Of a stretch of DNA of 43,707 nucleotides, positions 1-11,482 are shown piece by piece. The notes beneath the pieces are model-generated. The model saw only the letters and a list, made by a program, of their open reading frames with translations. It did no database searches and was not told the DNA's origin. The position numbers and the translations under genes were made by a program. The DNA lies in assembly GCF_000281045.1 (NCBI RefSeq), contig NW_008246070.1, forward strand, positions 335,272 to 378,978, in the 5' to 3' direction. Numbering within the stretch: position 1 is the stretch's first letter; each line of letters opens with the position of its first letter. Source of the DNA: Saprolegnia diclina VS20 (taxonomy: Eukaryota > Oomycota > Saprolegniomycetes > Saprolegniales > Saprolegniaceae).

Positions 1-476
1 ACGAGATAGCGCGCTGGACAAGGAGAACGACCGGGTGGAAGCGCGGCCGATGCACGGGAAGAGCGTCGTGGGACCGAAGGCAACTGCCGGCCTGCACTCC
101 ATGTGCTACCGCCCCGCCGGCGACAGCGCAGGTCCGTGACCTCGTCCTGTACGATGAGCTCAAGTGATGGCGGGATGTAGAGCCCCACTAACGTTAGCAG
201 ACGATCAAGCCATACGACCAGGAGCGGCAAGAAGCGAGTGGCCGACGCCAAGCCCGGTGCCAAACGCGAACCCCAAGAGGTACCATCGGCCAGCTCTGGC
301 AGGGATTGACCGACTGCAATCTAGGCTGCGACTGCAGTGATGAGCTTCCATTACGCGGTCCTCACTCTGTGGTCATGAGGTCTACTATACATGCACTGAT
401 AGTGCAAGTGGTGGTGACACGGAGGTTTGATTATTTGGAGCACTTCCACGACCGCGTCGTCGGTACACGCAGATGG
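1..476. other. No supported gene; downstream flank of the ELM2/PHD gene
   Basis: This stretch lies 3' of the minus-strand ELM2/PHD gene, which ends at 477. Short frames are open from the left edge (one plus frame to about base 137, another to about base 167), but they have no recognisable domain. They could be the last exon of a gene cut by the window edge or chance. The long plus frame running from 306 to 2945 is the antisense of the PHD gene and not a gene. Confidence 0.4.
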
Positions 477-3400
477 TTACGGCGCGCTCGGTGGCGGAGG
501 CGGCGCTTCGGCTACGTCGCTCATATGTGCATCGTCGTCGCCGCACTTGGCGCTCTCAGCCTTTTTGGCCTTGGCGGCCTTGGCCTTGGACCGCTTCGAG
601 ACGTCGTCTTCGCACTTGACGCGCTTGGGATTGGACCCACTGCTGGGCTTAGCCTTGCGTTTCGGCGCCGTCGCAACCGGGGAGCTCGGCGGCGTGATCG
701 AGAGCGTCGGCATGAGCACAGGCGTCGCGCCCGACGCCTCCCACTCGGCCACGTCGGCCATGAACGACTGCAGCCGCGCGCCCCACGGACACGTGAGCGG
801 CAGCTTCATGTACTCGTTGAGGACGACTTGGATCTTGGCGTTCTCGAGCTTTTTGCCCGTATTGACGAGCTTGGCCACGATCTTCTTGGTCTTGGAGACC
901 CACGCGTCCATGCGCGTGAGGACGCCGCGGAGGGCAGAGAGCGCCTTGGGATCGTGCGAGCTCTCGCTGAGCACGCGGTCGAGACCTTCGTACGCCGGCT
1001 TGGGGTGGCCGTGCAGCAGCGAGACGGCCTCCACCGTCCACGGAATCGTCACGAGCACCTTTTGCATGAGCGCCACCGAGGTGAACGTCGCCTTGTACGG
1101 TTCGCACATGGAAGCCACGACGCGCAGCTGCTTGAGGTCAAACGCCTCCTTCTCGGTGACGAGCGACGCGAGGTGCGCACAAGCCATGCGCCACCACGCC
1201 TGCGCCTGCGGCAAGAGCACGTCGCGGTTCGAGATGAGCGTCTCAATGCCGCCACGAGCGGCGACCGCGCGCTCCTTGCCCTTCTCGAGGGTCACTTCGG
1301 CTTCGGCCGCCAGCTGCTTGAGTTTGTAGTGCTCCATCTTGAAGCGCGTGAGCTCGATTTCTTGCGGCGTCGTACCCGAAGCGCTCGGCGCCGCGTCCAT
1401 GGGCTTGGACTGGATCGGTGCGTGGTGCGGCGGCGGCGGGTGGTGCGGCGGGTGGTGGTGCGGCGGATGGTGGCTGTGGTGGTGGTACATGCTGCTGTGG
1501 TGGTCTACAAGCAGTGGCGGGAGGCCGTTCGTCTTGGCCATGATGCTCGGAAGCGGCTGCAGCGGCGGAAGACTGCTCATGGACGACCCGGACGCGTGGT
1601 TATGGTACGGACTCCGGAGCATGGGCGCCGCATACGACGACGCCTTGTACAGGGGCTGCATCCCGGTCGGCGACGGGTGCTGCGGAAACGGCAGCGCGAT
1701 CGATGGAAGGTACTTGGGCGGAGTCTCTTCGTGCATCTTCTCAAGGTACTGGACGTGCTGGCCAATCGCCGTCACTTGGGCCTGAAGCTCCATGACAGCG
1801 ACATGCGCCTTGTCGACATCGCGCTCTTCCTTCTTGACCTTGCGCATCGCGACGCTAAATGCCTTCTCATGGGCCTTGTCCTCAAGCTCAAACAGCTGCT
1901 TGGTGGAGCCGTCGATCCCGTCGAGGAGGTGCTTGAGCTCTTGAAGAAGGCCGCAGGACGGACACACATAGTCCTCGACCTTCTCGGCCTTTTCTTTCGA
2001 GAGGCCAATGCACGTATCGTGGAACCAGTCGTCGCAGAGGTCGCAGCCGATCATGAGGCCGTCGTACGGCTGTCGGCAGATACAGTACTGCTCCGTCGCC
2101 GACACGAGTACGTCGCGGTGCATGTCAAAGTCGACGAGGAACCGACCAGTCGTGTACTCGTGGAGAAGGTCGACGAGGACGGCGACCTTGGCGTGCCCAG
2201 CATCCAGCCCGGACGCCTTGAGTCGCTCTTCCCACGCCGACGCTTGTACGACGTGCGTGTGCAAATGCCTCCACGCGGTCGCAATCACCTTGAGCTTGGA
2301 CCCGTCTTCGACGAGTGCCGACGCAGCATGGAGCGGCATGCGTGTACTGGTCGAGATCCGTGGTTTGAGGGTCTTTTTCGCTTTGAGCAGCCACATTTTT
2401 GTCTTCTTGAGCTCGACCCAGAGCACGCGGTCGTCCGCCTGAAGCGCGTCCGCCTGCGCGATCGCTGTCTCGACGTCCTGGAGCGGGAATGCGTTGCTGT
2501 TGAGTCGCGACTCGAGCGATGTGATCCACGCTTGCGTGTCGGTGCGCTGCGTTTCGAGCAGCGGCAGCGGCCAAAAGAGGCTTGCATTCCACAAGTGCGA
2601 CGACGGGAGCGAGCTCGAGGCCATGAGCGCACTACCAGTCTCGACGATCTTGGTCAGCGTGTGCACGTTCTCGCCTTGGATAACGGCGCGGGCATCGCTG
2701 AACCAGTCGAGCGCCTTGACCAGAGCCTGCAGCATGGACGCCTCGGTCGTCGCAATGCTCGCATTCGACTGCCCGAGGAGCTCGAGTGCACGCGCGGCCG
2801 CCGCTTCGACGATGTGGACGGCATCCTTCTCAGCGTCGCTCGTCTCAACTTCGGGCTCGTCGTCCTTGACCCGCGTCTCGAGGGCTGCAATGTACCCGAG
2901 GCCCGTCTCGATCGCGTCTGCAATTGGACGCCAGTCGACCGTTGACGTCGCCGCGTCACTCGACTCTTTCTGACGCGTGCCCGAGAGAATGCGCACAATG
3001 TCGACCACGATCGACGAGTCGAGCGACGGCAGCTCCGTGGTGTGCGCAATCATGGGCACCGGCGTCGCGTCACAGCGGACGTCGACCTTGTCCTCCATGT
3101 CCTGGTTCTCTTCCGTCATTTCGGCAGCGTTGCTCACAGCAGCTTGGAGCGGCGACGACGGTGCGGCCGCAATGCGTAGCTGCAGACGGTCCCACGACGC
3201 ACGCCGAGCCGCCACGTACTGCGTGTCCATCGAGCGCAACGTATCGCACGCGGCGAGCAGCGACGGGACGCTGTCGGTAAACCAATCTTGCACGCGCGCT
3301 TGCCACGTCACTGACGCGGCCATCTCGGCGGCGAGGGCGGCTTCGTCGTCAGGGAAACGGTACACGAGCGAGTCGCACTGCGCTTGGAGCGCCATGAGCA

Positions 3401-5781
3401 CGTCGGCGCTGACGCCGTGGTCGTTGCCAGAGGTGCTGCTGCGCTTCGTGAGGCGCCGGCCCGACACTTGCTTGGCATTGCAGATGGCGCGCACGCGCGT
3501 GAGCCAATCCCGTGACGTGACGACGGCAGCGCGCAGGTCGTCCGTCTTGGCGACGTAGCACGCAAAGGCGTCCAAAGCCTCGAGCGCCGCCAAGGCTTTT
3601 TGGAACGCCTGGTCGCCGTCCGTGGTGTCGAGGCTCGCTGCACAGAGCGCTTCGAGCTCGGCACATTTTCCGAGAAGGCCTTCGAGCGGCTCAATGTACG
3701 CGCTGACGTCGACGCGCAACGAGGTGGCTTCGCTGAGCTTGGCTTGGACAGCAGCGACCGACGGTTTGGTGGCCACTGTGTGCTTTGGTCCCTTGACCCG
3801 ACTCGACTCGCCAGCAAAGAGGCGCGCACACGTCGCGGATCCTAGGAGCTCGTGCAATTCCGAGAGCCAAGCATCCGCTTGCTCGATGCACACTAGCATC
3901 TCGGCTTCGACGCTCGGCTTCCAGAGCTCGCGGCTCGTGGGGTGCATGCGCTTCCGTAGCTTTTGTGCCTACAGAATGCGGATGAGTCCAGAGGACCCAA
4001 GCATGAGAAGCATACGTCTTTGATGATGTGGCGGAGGCGGTCGAGCGAGCTCTTCTCGGCCAACGCTTGTGTGGCTTCGTCGACCCACTCGCGGCCTTCG
4101 ATGATGGCAGCGAGGTGGGACGTCTGCTCCATGACGACAGGCATGTCATGGCCTTCGTCCAAGAGTTCGCGAAGCGCGTCCACCGAGATGGTGGCGACGT
4201 TTGCGTCGGCAATCGCACTCTGTACGCGGGACGACCACTCGTCGGCGTACGCGAGGAGGTCCTCCATCTCCTGCATCTCGGACGACTGGTCGTCAATCGG
4301 CGCGTTCTTAACGAGGTCGTGGACCGTCGAAAGGTCCATCTTGGACCGACCGGCCTCTTGCATGTTGCGCGACGACTGCCGCTTTGTCGGCGGAATGCAC
4401 TTGCGCGCGCGCTCGAGCCACTTTTGCGCCGACACCATCTTGGATTTCAGCGGCTCGACGATGCTCTGCAGGTCGACGGGGACCCCCTCGACACGAGCGA
4501 GAATGTCCCGGATGGCCGGCACGCTCACCTTCTCCATCGCCAAAAGCGACGAGATCTGCGCCTCCAGATCCTCGGCGTCCGAGATGATGCGCTCGAGGGT
4601 GTCTTCTTGGCCAAAGTGGATCGCGTACTGCTGTACATGACCAAGGAGCTCCTTGAGCTACCGATATATGTGCGGTCAGATCTTATGCACGGGGTAGATA
4701 CAAGCGGTACCGTGCGCAGATCGATCTTGACCATCTTGCGACCTTTCGGACGGTCGTACATTGTTTTAAAGAGGCTGCTCTTGGCGTCTTCGAACGCAGC
4801 GACACGCGCGCTGAGCACGTCGCGCTCCGACAAGACGCAGCGGAGGTCCTTGGCCGTGTACAGCAACGCTTGGATGTCGGCCACCGTGCACTTGCGCCCG
4901 CCGAGATCCACGCACGCTTGCTGCCAGTCGTCGACGCGCTGGAGCGTCGCCTTGAGAACGTACAGCTCCTTGCTTTCGGCTTCGGACGGCGGGCACGACC
5001 GGACGAGCTCCTGCATCTCGCGCACGCTTGTGTCGTCGATGACGTCGTGGCCAATGACCGTGAGCGCGCGGACCATCCACTCTTGGATCTTGGCCTTTTG
5101 CGACTTTTTCGCGTTTGCGTCGTCCGTCGCGCGCGGCTCGGGCAGCATGGCAAAGCCGTGGGCGGCGTAGAGGTGGCAGGCGGCCGAGACCGGGTCGTTG
5201 CCGTGGCGGTGCAGGTACGAGAGCGCGTTTGCGGTCGTCGCGTGCACCGTGCCATGCATGTACCCGTTGCAAAGCGAGGTCGCAAACTTGATGTACTTGT
5301 CGACGTGCTTGTCGCCTGTCGTCACGCTCAGCGCGTCGGTCGGATAGAAGAGTGGTACCTTTGAGCGCAGCCATCGAATACACCTGGTGGGGGATGCTCG
5401 GGCTCGCGCTCACCGAGCTCGGGTCCATCTCGATGTCGCCGTCGTCGTTCTCGTCGTCGTCGTCGTCGGCTCTCCGAGCCCGCGCGGTCGTCGCGGCGCC
5501 GTCGCTCGCCGACTGCAGCGGCGGAATCGTCGCTTGGTACCGCTTGCCGAGCCGCACTTTCGGCACGAACGCCGGCCCAGCGCTCACAGCGGTCGGCGGC
5601 CACGGTCCTGCGCCCTTATCGGCGTCCTGTGCCCGTCGCTTCTTGCCCGCGACGAGGTCTATCCACGGAAGCGCATGAGCATCGACGCGTTGGCGAGGCC
5701 TGGAGGCCCATGGCCGGCGAACGCGAGGTCGAACGCATTGCCATCCTCACGGACGACGTCTTGGCGTCTTCGTACCTCCAT
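477..5781 (-). CDS. ELM2 / PLU-1-like / PHD-finger chromatin protein
   Basis: Model: complement(join(477..3968, 4016..4657, 4711..5315, 5359..5607, 5667..5781)), about 1700 aa. The ELM2 domain (about residues 55-180) starts with the signature VRLGKRYQATIPPL and continues across the 43-bp intron into DKHVDKYIKFATSL. A long helical region follows that resembles the PLU-1-like domain of KDM5/JARID1 demethylases. A PHD finger (about 1164-1210) begins YCICRQPYDG and keeps the Cys4-His-Cys3 layout. After it come a His/Pro-rich stretch (about 1360-1390), a second helical block and a Lys-rich, Pro-ended tail. No JmjC, JmjN or ARID domain is seen, so it is probably a reader/scaffold of a nuclear histone-modifying complex and not a demethylase. 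Introns of 47, 53 and 43 bp join domains in frame and are firm. The first exon and its 59-bp intron are my best fit but uncertain. Confidence 0.85.
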
Positions 5782-6161
5782 CTGCTCTCTCCGCCATGCT
5801 TCCGTCGCCCGATGGTTCGTGGCGACGAGGACCCTCGGGAAGAACAACACCAATGCGCTTGCATCCCATATTTTCGACTTTTCCGGAAATTCCGGATACG
5901 GTTGCCTCGATCTCACGCAGCCAGGCGCCGCAGCCCGCAGCAGGCTGGCGTATCGACGCCGCCATGGCCGTTCGCCGACGACTCGCCCGTGCTCGCTTCC
6001 GTGGTGGGCTTCTCCTAGGGTCTAGCATGGCGCGCACCTGTTCTAGGGCTCGAGGTACAAGGATAAGGATTCCGCAGCCAAGGCGCGTTGCGGATGTGGC
6101 AGGTCGCCTCCTGTCTCGGGAACGCTGGCGTGCAAGGTGCGAAGGTGGTGTAGTACATAGA
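5782..6161. promoter_or_regulatory. Intergenic region with promoter of the ELM2/PHD gene
   Basis: The 380 bp lie between the start of the ELM2/PHD gene and the stop codon of UTP7, both on the minus strand. A minus-strand TATCCGGA (5891-5898) lies about 110 bp upstream of the proposed ATG, next to a second TTCCGGAA palindrome (5881-5888). The 8-mer recurs at other starts in this window. A minus frame is open through 5659-5916, so the true start could be further upstream. Confidence 0.5.
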
Positions 6162-7995
6162 TTATGGTTTCTTGTAGAAGCGGTTGAGCGCCGTCGGCGC
6201 GCTCTCGACCTTGTCCTTCCACTGCTTGTCCGCGTTGGCCTTGGCTTCGTCCTTGGCCTTCGTCTCGAGCGCGTCGCGGTACTTCTGCTTTTCAATGTCG
6301 ACGACGTTTTGCTGCTTCTTGCGGAGCTTGCGCGACGGGCGGTTCTTGCCGCGCATCTTCTTCTTGGGCTTGCCCGCGGCCTCCTCGTTGTTGGCCTTGT
6401 ACATGGTCTCCATCTTTGACGTATGTTCGTCGTTGGCGTTGGCGTCGATGCGGCCGATCGCCATCGGGTTGAGCGTGATCATCTCAGGGCGGAGCTTCTC
6501 GAGGAGCGACTTGATCTCGGTCTCGCGGCGCTGCTTGGTGCTCTCGAACGGGTTGGCTTCGAACGAGTCAAAGTTGGGCTCACCGGCGCCCGGCACGATA
6601 ATGTTGGCAAGCCCCTTGGAGTGGCCAATCGACAGCACATCTTCGTACGGCCGGAAGCGGAGGCTCGTCGCCTGGCGTGCCGGCATGCGGTGCGTCATGT
6701 ACGGCGCCTGCGCCTTGGTCGTCAGCGCGTTGTGCCACACCTCGACGTTCGGGCCATAGCCCACGGCCACCATGCCGCGGTCGCTGACATCGATCGTCTC
6801 GGCGATGCCGCGGAGGTAGTACTGGTGCAGCTGCTTGTACGTGCGGAGGTCAAACACGCGCATCTTGTGGTCGCTGCCCGTGCTCACGAGGTACTTGCCG
6901 CTGCGGTCCACCGCGAGAGCGCGGACTAGGCGCATGTCAGCATGAGTCGTCGCGCAAAGTCAAATCGTCGTACCCGGGCCGTCGTGGCACTTGATCTTGA
7001 CGACCGCTTCGTTGAGGTTGGGCGTCCAAAGCGTCACGATGCCGCTCGCGTGACCGAGGTTGATGACGGCGTTGTGCTTGTTCTACGCAAGACGGTCGCA
7101 ACGCTGGGAGATGGCGAGCCGGACGCACCTGGACCATGACGTCGCACATGCCGAGCTTCGTCTTGTGGTTGGCGATTTGCGTCCCCGTCGTCACGTCGTT
7201 GTACGAGAGGATGCCGCCGCCGCCCACGCACGCGAGGAGGAAGTGGTACGGAAGGAACTCGAGCGCCTTCGGGTCGCTCATGGTGCGGAGGCAGTGCGCC
7301 TCGGCGCCCGTGTGGTCGTAAATGTACGCGTACTTCTTTTGCGCGACAGCAAAGAGCGAGTTGTTGTGGAGGAACTTGACGTCGCGGACCGACTCCTTGA
7401 CGTGGAACTCGCAGCCGAGGTTCATGCGCAGCGCGTCAAACACGGCAATGTGGCCCTTGGCGCCGCCGAGGATCAAGTTACGGCCGTTCCGCGTGTAGTC
7501 GATCTTGTAAGGCCCAAACGTGTCGAGGTTCAAGTCGAAGATCTTGTTGGCCGTGTTGATGTCGACATGGTCTGCGAGCTGCGCCTGCGTGAATCGATGC
7601 GTCTTCTCGAGGCCTTCTGCGACCATGATCCTACGCGTTTTGCATGAGCATTGGGGTTGAAGTCATCATGCTTGTGTGTACCCCGATTCTTCGGGCAGGA
7701 GGATCTCGGCCTTCGCCGCCTGCAACGCCGCTTCCGAGAACTTCTTGTCGCTGCGCTTTAGCTCCGACTTGAGCTTCTTATCGGACGTGTTCTGTAGGCC
7801 ATGACCATACATGAGCTTGGGTCCAGAATCATAGCGACAGAAAATGGGGCGTACGTGGATGACGCGGCCTTCCGGCGCAGGGCGCAGGTACTTGCCGACG
7901 TTCTTCGTCTTGGGCTTCTTGACGTTCGTCGGCTTCATGTCCTGGCCAAGGCGCTTGGGCGCCCGGCGCTCGTCAACCACCTCGCTGTCGCTCAT
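6162..7995 (-). CDS. UTP7: U3 snoRNP / small-subunit processome WD40 protein UTP7 (WDR46)
   Basis: Model: complement(join(6162..6925, 6974..7082, 7129..7630, 7682..7995)), 562 aa. Recognised from the N-terminal block LLPEESG...AEGLEKTHRFTQ, the FGPYKIDYTRNGR strand, WD40 repeats (e.g. HKMRVFDLRTYKQLHQY) and the BING4CT C-terminus with FEANPFESTKQRRE, ending in a Lys-rich nucleolar tail. UTP7/WDR46 is a scaffold of the 90S pre-ribosome needed for 18S rRNA maturation in the nucleolus. All three introns (48, 46 and 51 bp) end in TAG and restore conserved sequence on both sides; the first one joins ESG to IMVAEGLEK. I chose the ATG at 7995 (MSDSEVV); an in-frame upstream extension exists but reads like leader. 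It diverges from the R3H gene. Confidence 0.92.
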
Positions 7996-8717
7996 GCTGC
8001 TAAGATCGATGAACACTCGGCTTTTGGTTAGACCAACCAATCTGCAGCATCCAATAACCAATCAGAGAATCGACATACACTAATTTCAGACCAAACCCCT
8101 GTGCTGATTGGTGGAAAGACGGCGAGCGTCCACAGCGTGCCACGACAGCGACGACGAGACAGAAGGAGGTTCGTTCATATGCAACGTTATGAGCACCGAG
8201 AAGAGCATACTGCGTCAAAGCCATTGACGCGCAAGCACATTTATAGAGGCTTCTTACGAGGTAGACGATCGATCGCGGACCAATCGCGAATGTCCATGGA
8301 GCAACTGCCGGCGCCGTCCCATCGCAGCCCAAGCATGTAGCAACACCAATACTCTACATACCAGAGTTCTGCCCCGAAGAGACATCATCCGAAAGCGCTG
8401 GCACAGGCGCACATCTCGCACCTCAGTCAACGAGCCATGAGATGTCTAGTCTTGGCTGTGCAGCTCTGTGGCGCCCAAGACCGACGTGCTCGCAGCCGCA
8501 GTCTAGAGCTTGTTGCTAGTCGCCACCATACTGGCCGCTGCCCTCCGCTTCGAGGTGGCTGCTCGCTGTGCGATCGGCGAGGTTATCCGGACTGGCCAAT
8601 CGTGATTGGTCGGTCCGAAATTATACGAATTTAATACACGGGCCGAAAACAAGCTTGAGATTTGTATGCGCGCATCCACTCTAGCAACAAATCCTCCGGC
8701 TGAGGCAGGAGCGATCG
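7996..8717. promoter_or_regulatory. Divergent promoter between UTP7 and the R3H-SUZ gene
   Basis: No gene is supported in these 720 bp. The UTP7 side carries four CCAAT boxes within 75 bp: plus strand at 8037-8041, 8051-8055 and 8058-8062, minus strand at 8107-8111, i.e. 42-116 bp upstream of its ATG. The R3H side carries TATCCGGA (8584-8591) followed by a facing CCAAT pair (8596-8600 plus, 8605-8609 minus) in CCAATCGTGATTGG, about 110 bp upstream of the R3H ATG. The motif matches the NF-Y site; use by NF-Y is inference. Confidence 0.6.
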
Positions 8718-9881
8718 ATGGCAGAGCACCGCGAGCAGCCGCCGACGAGCATGGCTCGCGCCGACGATAGCTGGGAGCACGTGGCTGAGGAAGAGGTAGC
8801 CAAGAAGCTCTCGAGCATGCAGATCCACGTGCCCAAAAACGACCCGCCGTCCAACGATGGCGCCACGACGGCGACGCTGTCGAGCCCTGTGAGCCGCGGT
8901 GGCGCCGCGGCCGTCTCTGCTGCGTCATCTTCTGGCCCACTCGACCCTGTCTTGGTCGGTGCGCTCGAGAACCCTCGCGAGCGCTTGACGCTACTCAAGT
9001 TTGAAGATCAGATCGTCAGCTTCATCCGCGCCGGCCGGTATGCCCTCATGCCCCTTCTGGTCGCGCTCACATATTGGGGTGCTTCTAGGGAGATGCAACT
9101 CGTGTTTCCGCCGCTCTCATCGTACCACCGGCTGATCGTGCATCGACTCGCCGACCGTTGCTTTCTCGAGCACGAAACAGGAGATTACAACCCGTACGCT
9201 GGCGGCTTTGACGCTGGGAGCGCGGCGCGGGTTGTCACGCTCTTTCGGACACCGCGCTGCGCCGTGCCGCCCGTCCTCTTTATCGACCTCTCGGCCGAGC
9301 AGAACCAGCCGCAGCCGCCGCACCACCACACGATCGCGCCCAAGATCATGACGCGCAAGACCAACAATGACAAACAGAAGAAGCACGCCAAGACGCCGGG
9401 CGCCGACGCACGGTCGCGGAACCTCGAAGACCGCGAAAAGGCGTATGCCGAAGCTCGCGCGCGCATCTTTGGCGAGACGGCCGACGCGCCGGCCAAAGCA
9501 GCGCCGACCAAAGCCGCCAAGCAGCCCGAGAAGCCGCGGCCGCAAAACTGGAAAGAGAGCAAAGTGACGTGGCGCAACCGCGAGCAAGAACTCAACGATC
9601 CGGACTTTACGCGGCACCGAACGCCGTACCGAGCGCCGCCGACGTACCACCAGCACCAGCCGTCGCCGGTCGGGTACTATGCGCCGCGGCCGGTTCTGGA
9701 CCCGACCAACGAGTACAGTCGAGGCGATGCGAGTGCGTACCGGCCGCCCCCACCGCCGAACAGCTACTACCAGCAACCGCCGCCGCGGAGCTACTCGGGC
9801 TTTGCGCCGCGACCGATGCAGCGGACTCTCGAGAAGCCCAACCTCACGTGCACCGACGACTTTCCGCCGCTCGGCCAGTAA
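8718..9881 (+). CDS. R3H-SUZ domain RNA-binding protein
   Basis: Model: join(8718..9037, 9089..9881), 370 aa. The R3H domain (about residues 95-145) contains the family core LVFPPLSSYHRLIVHRLAD, with Arg and His of the R-x3-H motif. It is followed by the usual RVVTLFRTPRCAVP segment. A SUZ motif (about 210-235, LEDREKAYAEARARIFG) and a Pro/Tyr-rich low-complexity tail complete the protein. R3H-SUZ proteins bind single-stranded RNA and associate with mRNA regulation in the cytoplasm. The 51-bp intron (9038-9088, GTATGC...TTCTAG) falls just before the R3H core; it is a multiple of three and has no stop, so retention would insert 17 residues. The stop lies 32 bp from the convergent ADA3 stop. 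Confidence 0.88.
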   Translation: MAEHREQPPTSMARADDSWEHVAEEEVAKKLSSMQIHVPKNDPPSNDGATTATLSSPVSRGGAAAVSAASSSGPLDPVLVGALENPRERLTLLKFEDQIVSFIRAGRYALMPLLVALTYWGASREMQLVFPPLSSYHRLIVHRLADRCFLEHETGDYNPYAGGFDAGSAARVVTLFRTPRCAVPPVLFIDLSAEQNQPQPPHHHTIAPKIMTRKTNNDKQKKHAKTPGADARSRNLEDREKAYAEARARIFGETADAPAKAAPTKAAKQPEKPRPQNWKESKVTWRNREQELNDPDFTRHRTPYRAPPTYHQHQPSPVGYYAPRPVLDPTNEYSRGDASAYRPPPPPNSYYQQPPPRSYSGFAPRPMQRTLEKPNLTCTDDFPPLGQ

Positions 9882-9913
9882 GAGGCGTGTATAAAGAACG
9901 TCCATTTTATTAA

Positions 9914-11344
9914 CTAGACCTGGCGCTTCTGCTGCTTGTGGTGCTTCTTGCCCGACTGCTTGCGTTTTCGCTTGGCGTCCTACACCATTGCTTGTCGCTC
10001 GCGCCATGACAATGACGACGACTACCTGCCGCTTGCGCTGGAGCTTGTGGTACTGTTTGAGCGTCGCGTGGTCCTCGGCCGACGTGTTGGTCTCGGCCCT
10101 ACGCATGTTGCTGAGGCGACCAGCCATGTTTGTATCGTACCTTGCTTGGAGCACGCGGTAAAGGGCGCTCTTGCGCTGGTTGGTGGCAAGGAGGTGGCGC
10201 GCAAGCTCCTGCTCGCACTTGCGGAGCTCAACGCTCACCTCGTCGTCGTCTCGGGCGACCGCCGCATCGTCGTCAGCGTCCAAGACCCCAATGGCCTCGA
10301 GCTCCTTGCGCAAGAAGACGTTGGCCTCGTCCACATCGACGTGGAAGCTGGCTGGCGTCTCGAGTGGTTTGCAGTCGACGTCCGACGCCTCGTCGTGCTC
10401 GCCTTCTTCCACTAGGGCACCGAGAAGTCGCTACACACCTTGGTCAGTCATGTGCTCTCGATGCGAGGTTGCGTACGCTCGTGAGACAGTCGGTTGGCGG
10501 CGACAGCTTGTCGAGGAGCACGGGACGGTCGGACGACGCCAACGAGGATGTCGAGCCGTCGTCCGAGTCTGTCGCGGGCTCCAAGGGACTGGATACCCTT
10601 GCTACACCATCGACATGTGTCCACGGTGCGGAGAAGACGACCGACGTACGATGCTCAATTTCGAGGGCGCGGTCGACCTCGAGCGACGAGAGGTGTTTGA
10701 AAAAACCAAAGTCGTGGAGGAACTGCCAGCAGCCCGTGGTCGTACATGGCGCATCGTCTACACACTCGGTTCGTCAAGATAAGGCGAAAGAGCATGCTAC
10801 CTGGTGCTGCTTGCGTGTCGCCGAGGTTTGGATCGCTCGGCGGCGGTGGTATTACGCCATCGCCTTCGGTCCGTGGCTGCTTGCAGGGTATTGCTGCCAC
10901 CGCGGCTGTCGCTGCAAGCGCCGGCGCAGATACAATAGGCTCGCTCGTGACGTGGCCGGCATGATGTGATCGCTTGTGCGAGCGCTTTGTCTTTCGTTTT
11001 GCGTGCACAGCGGACGGCGTCTCGAGCACAGTCTCGGTGACTCCGTGCGCGATCCATTGGTCGAGCTCGAGGAGCTTCCGCCGAAAGTCATCGAGCTGGT
11101 CCTGCACGACGCGGTTGGCACTGCGCAGCTCTTGGAGCACGCGCGACGACGTCTGCCGCTTCATGCCCCGAAAGGACTCGGGCGTGCTGGTCGTTTTCTT
11201 GATCGTCGGAAAGTGCACGTGCTCGACCCAGAGCTGCCCAGGCGCTGCGGCGTCGTCCGGCCGCTTGGCGCCAGCAGGTGCTGCTGCGTCAGCGGTTCGT
11301 CGCACGCCCAGCGGCGGCTCGGCGAAGACAGACGCGTGGACCAT
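9914..11344 (-). CDS. ADA3: Transcriptional adaptor ADA3 (SAGA/ADA HAT module)
   Basis: Model: complement(join(9914..9979, 10026..10430, 10477..10601, 10650..10757, 10801..11344)), 415 aa. The C-terminal half matches the ADA3/NGG1 family: LLGALVEEGEHDE, then LRKELEAIGVLD, EVSVELRKCEQELARHL, and a basic end (KRKRKQSGKKHHKQQKR). The N-terminal half carries PTIKKTTSTPESFRGMKRQ and a coiled coil. ADA3 bridges GCN5 and ADA2 in SAGA and ADA histone acetyltransferase complexes. The four introns (46, 46, 48, 43 bp) all end in TAG and each restores frame. The extreme N-terminus (MVHASVFAEPP) is taken from the first ATG of the open frame. The gene starts 138 bp from the TPR gene stop, on the same strand. 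Confidence 0.85.
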
Positions 11345-11482
11345 CGGCGACCGGGCTGCGTGACGCTTTGTGAAATTCTGACCGAATTTTTATTTCCTCG
11401 ACTCAGACCACGCATACAAAAGCTAGTTTCTTTTTTAAATCGCACCGTTCGACATCACTGGACTTTAGCCCATCGTCGATCT

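Noticed and set aside
306-2945. 879-codon plus-strand open frame
   Set aside because: It is antisense to the ELM2/PHD gene. Arg/Leu/His-rich mirror composition is what G/C-ending codons on the other strand produce; no domain.
7666-8061. Independent 131-aa minus gene
   Set aside because: It is the N-terminal exon of UTP7: the 51-bp intron 7631-7681 restores the conserved LLPEESG...AEGLEKTH sequence.
9117-9913. Minus frame continuing beyond the ADA3 coding end
   Set aside because: The true 3' end is reached by splicing at 9980-10025 and stops at 9914; the continuing frame is antisense to the R3H gene.
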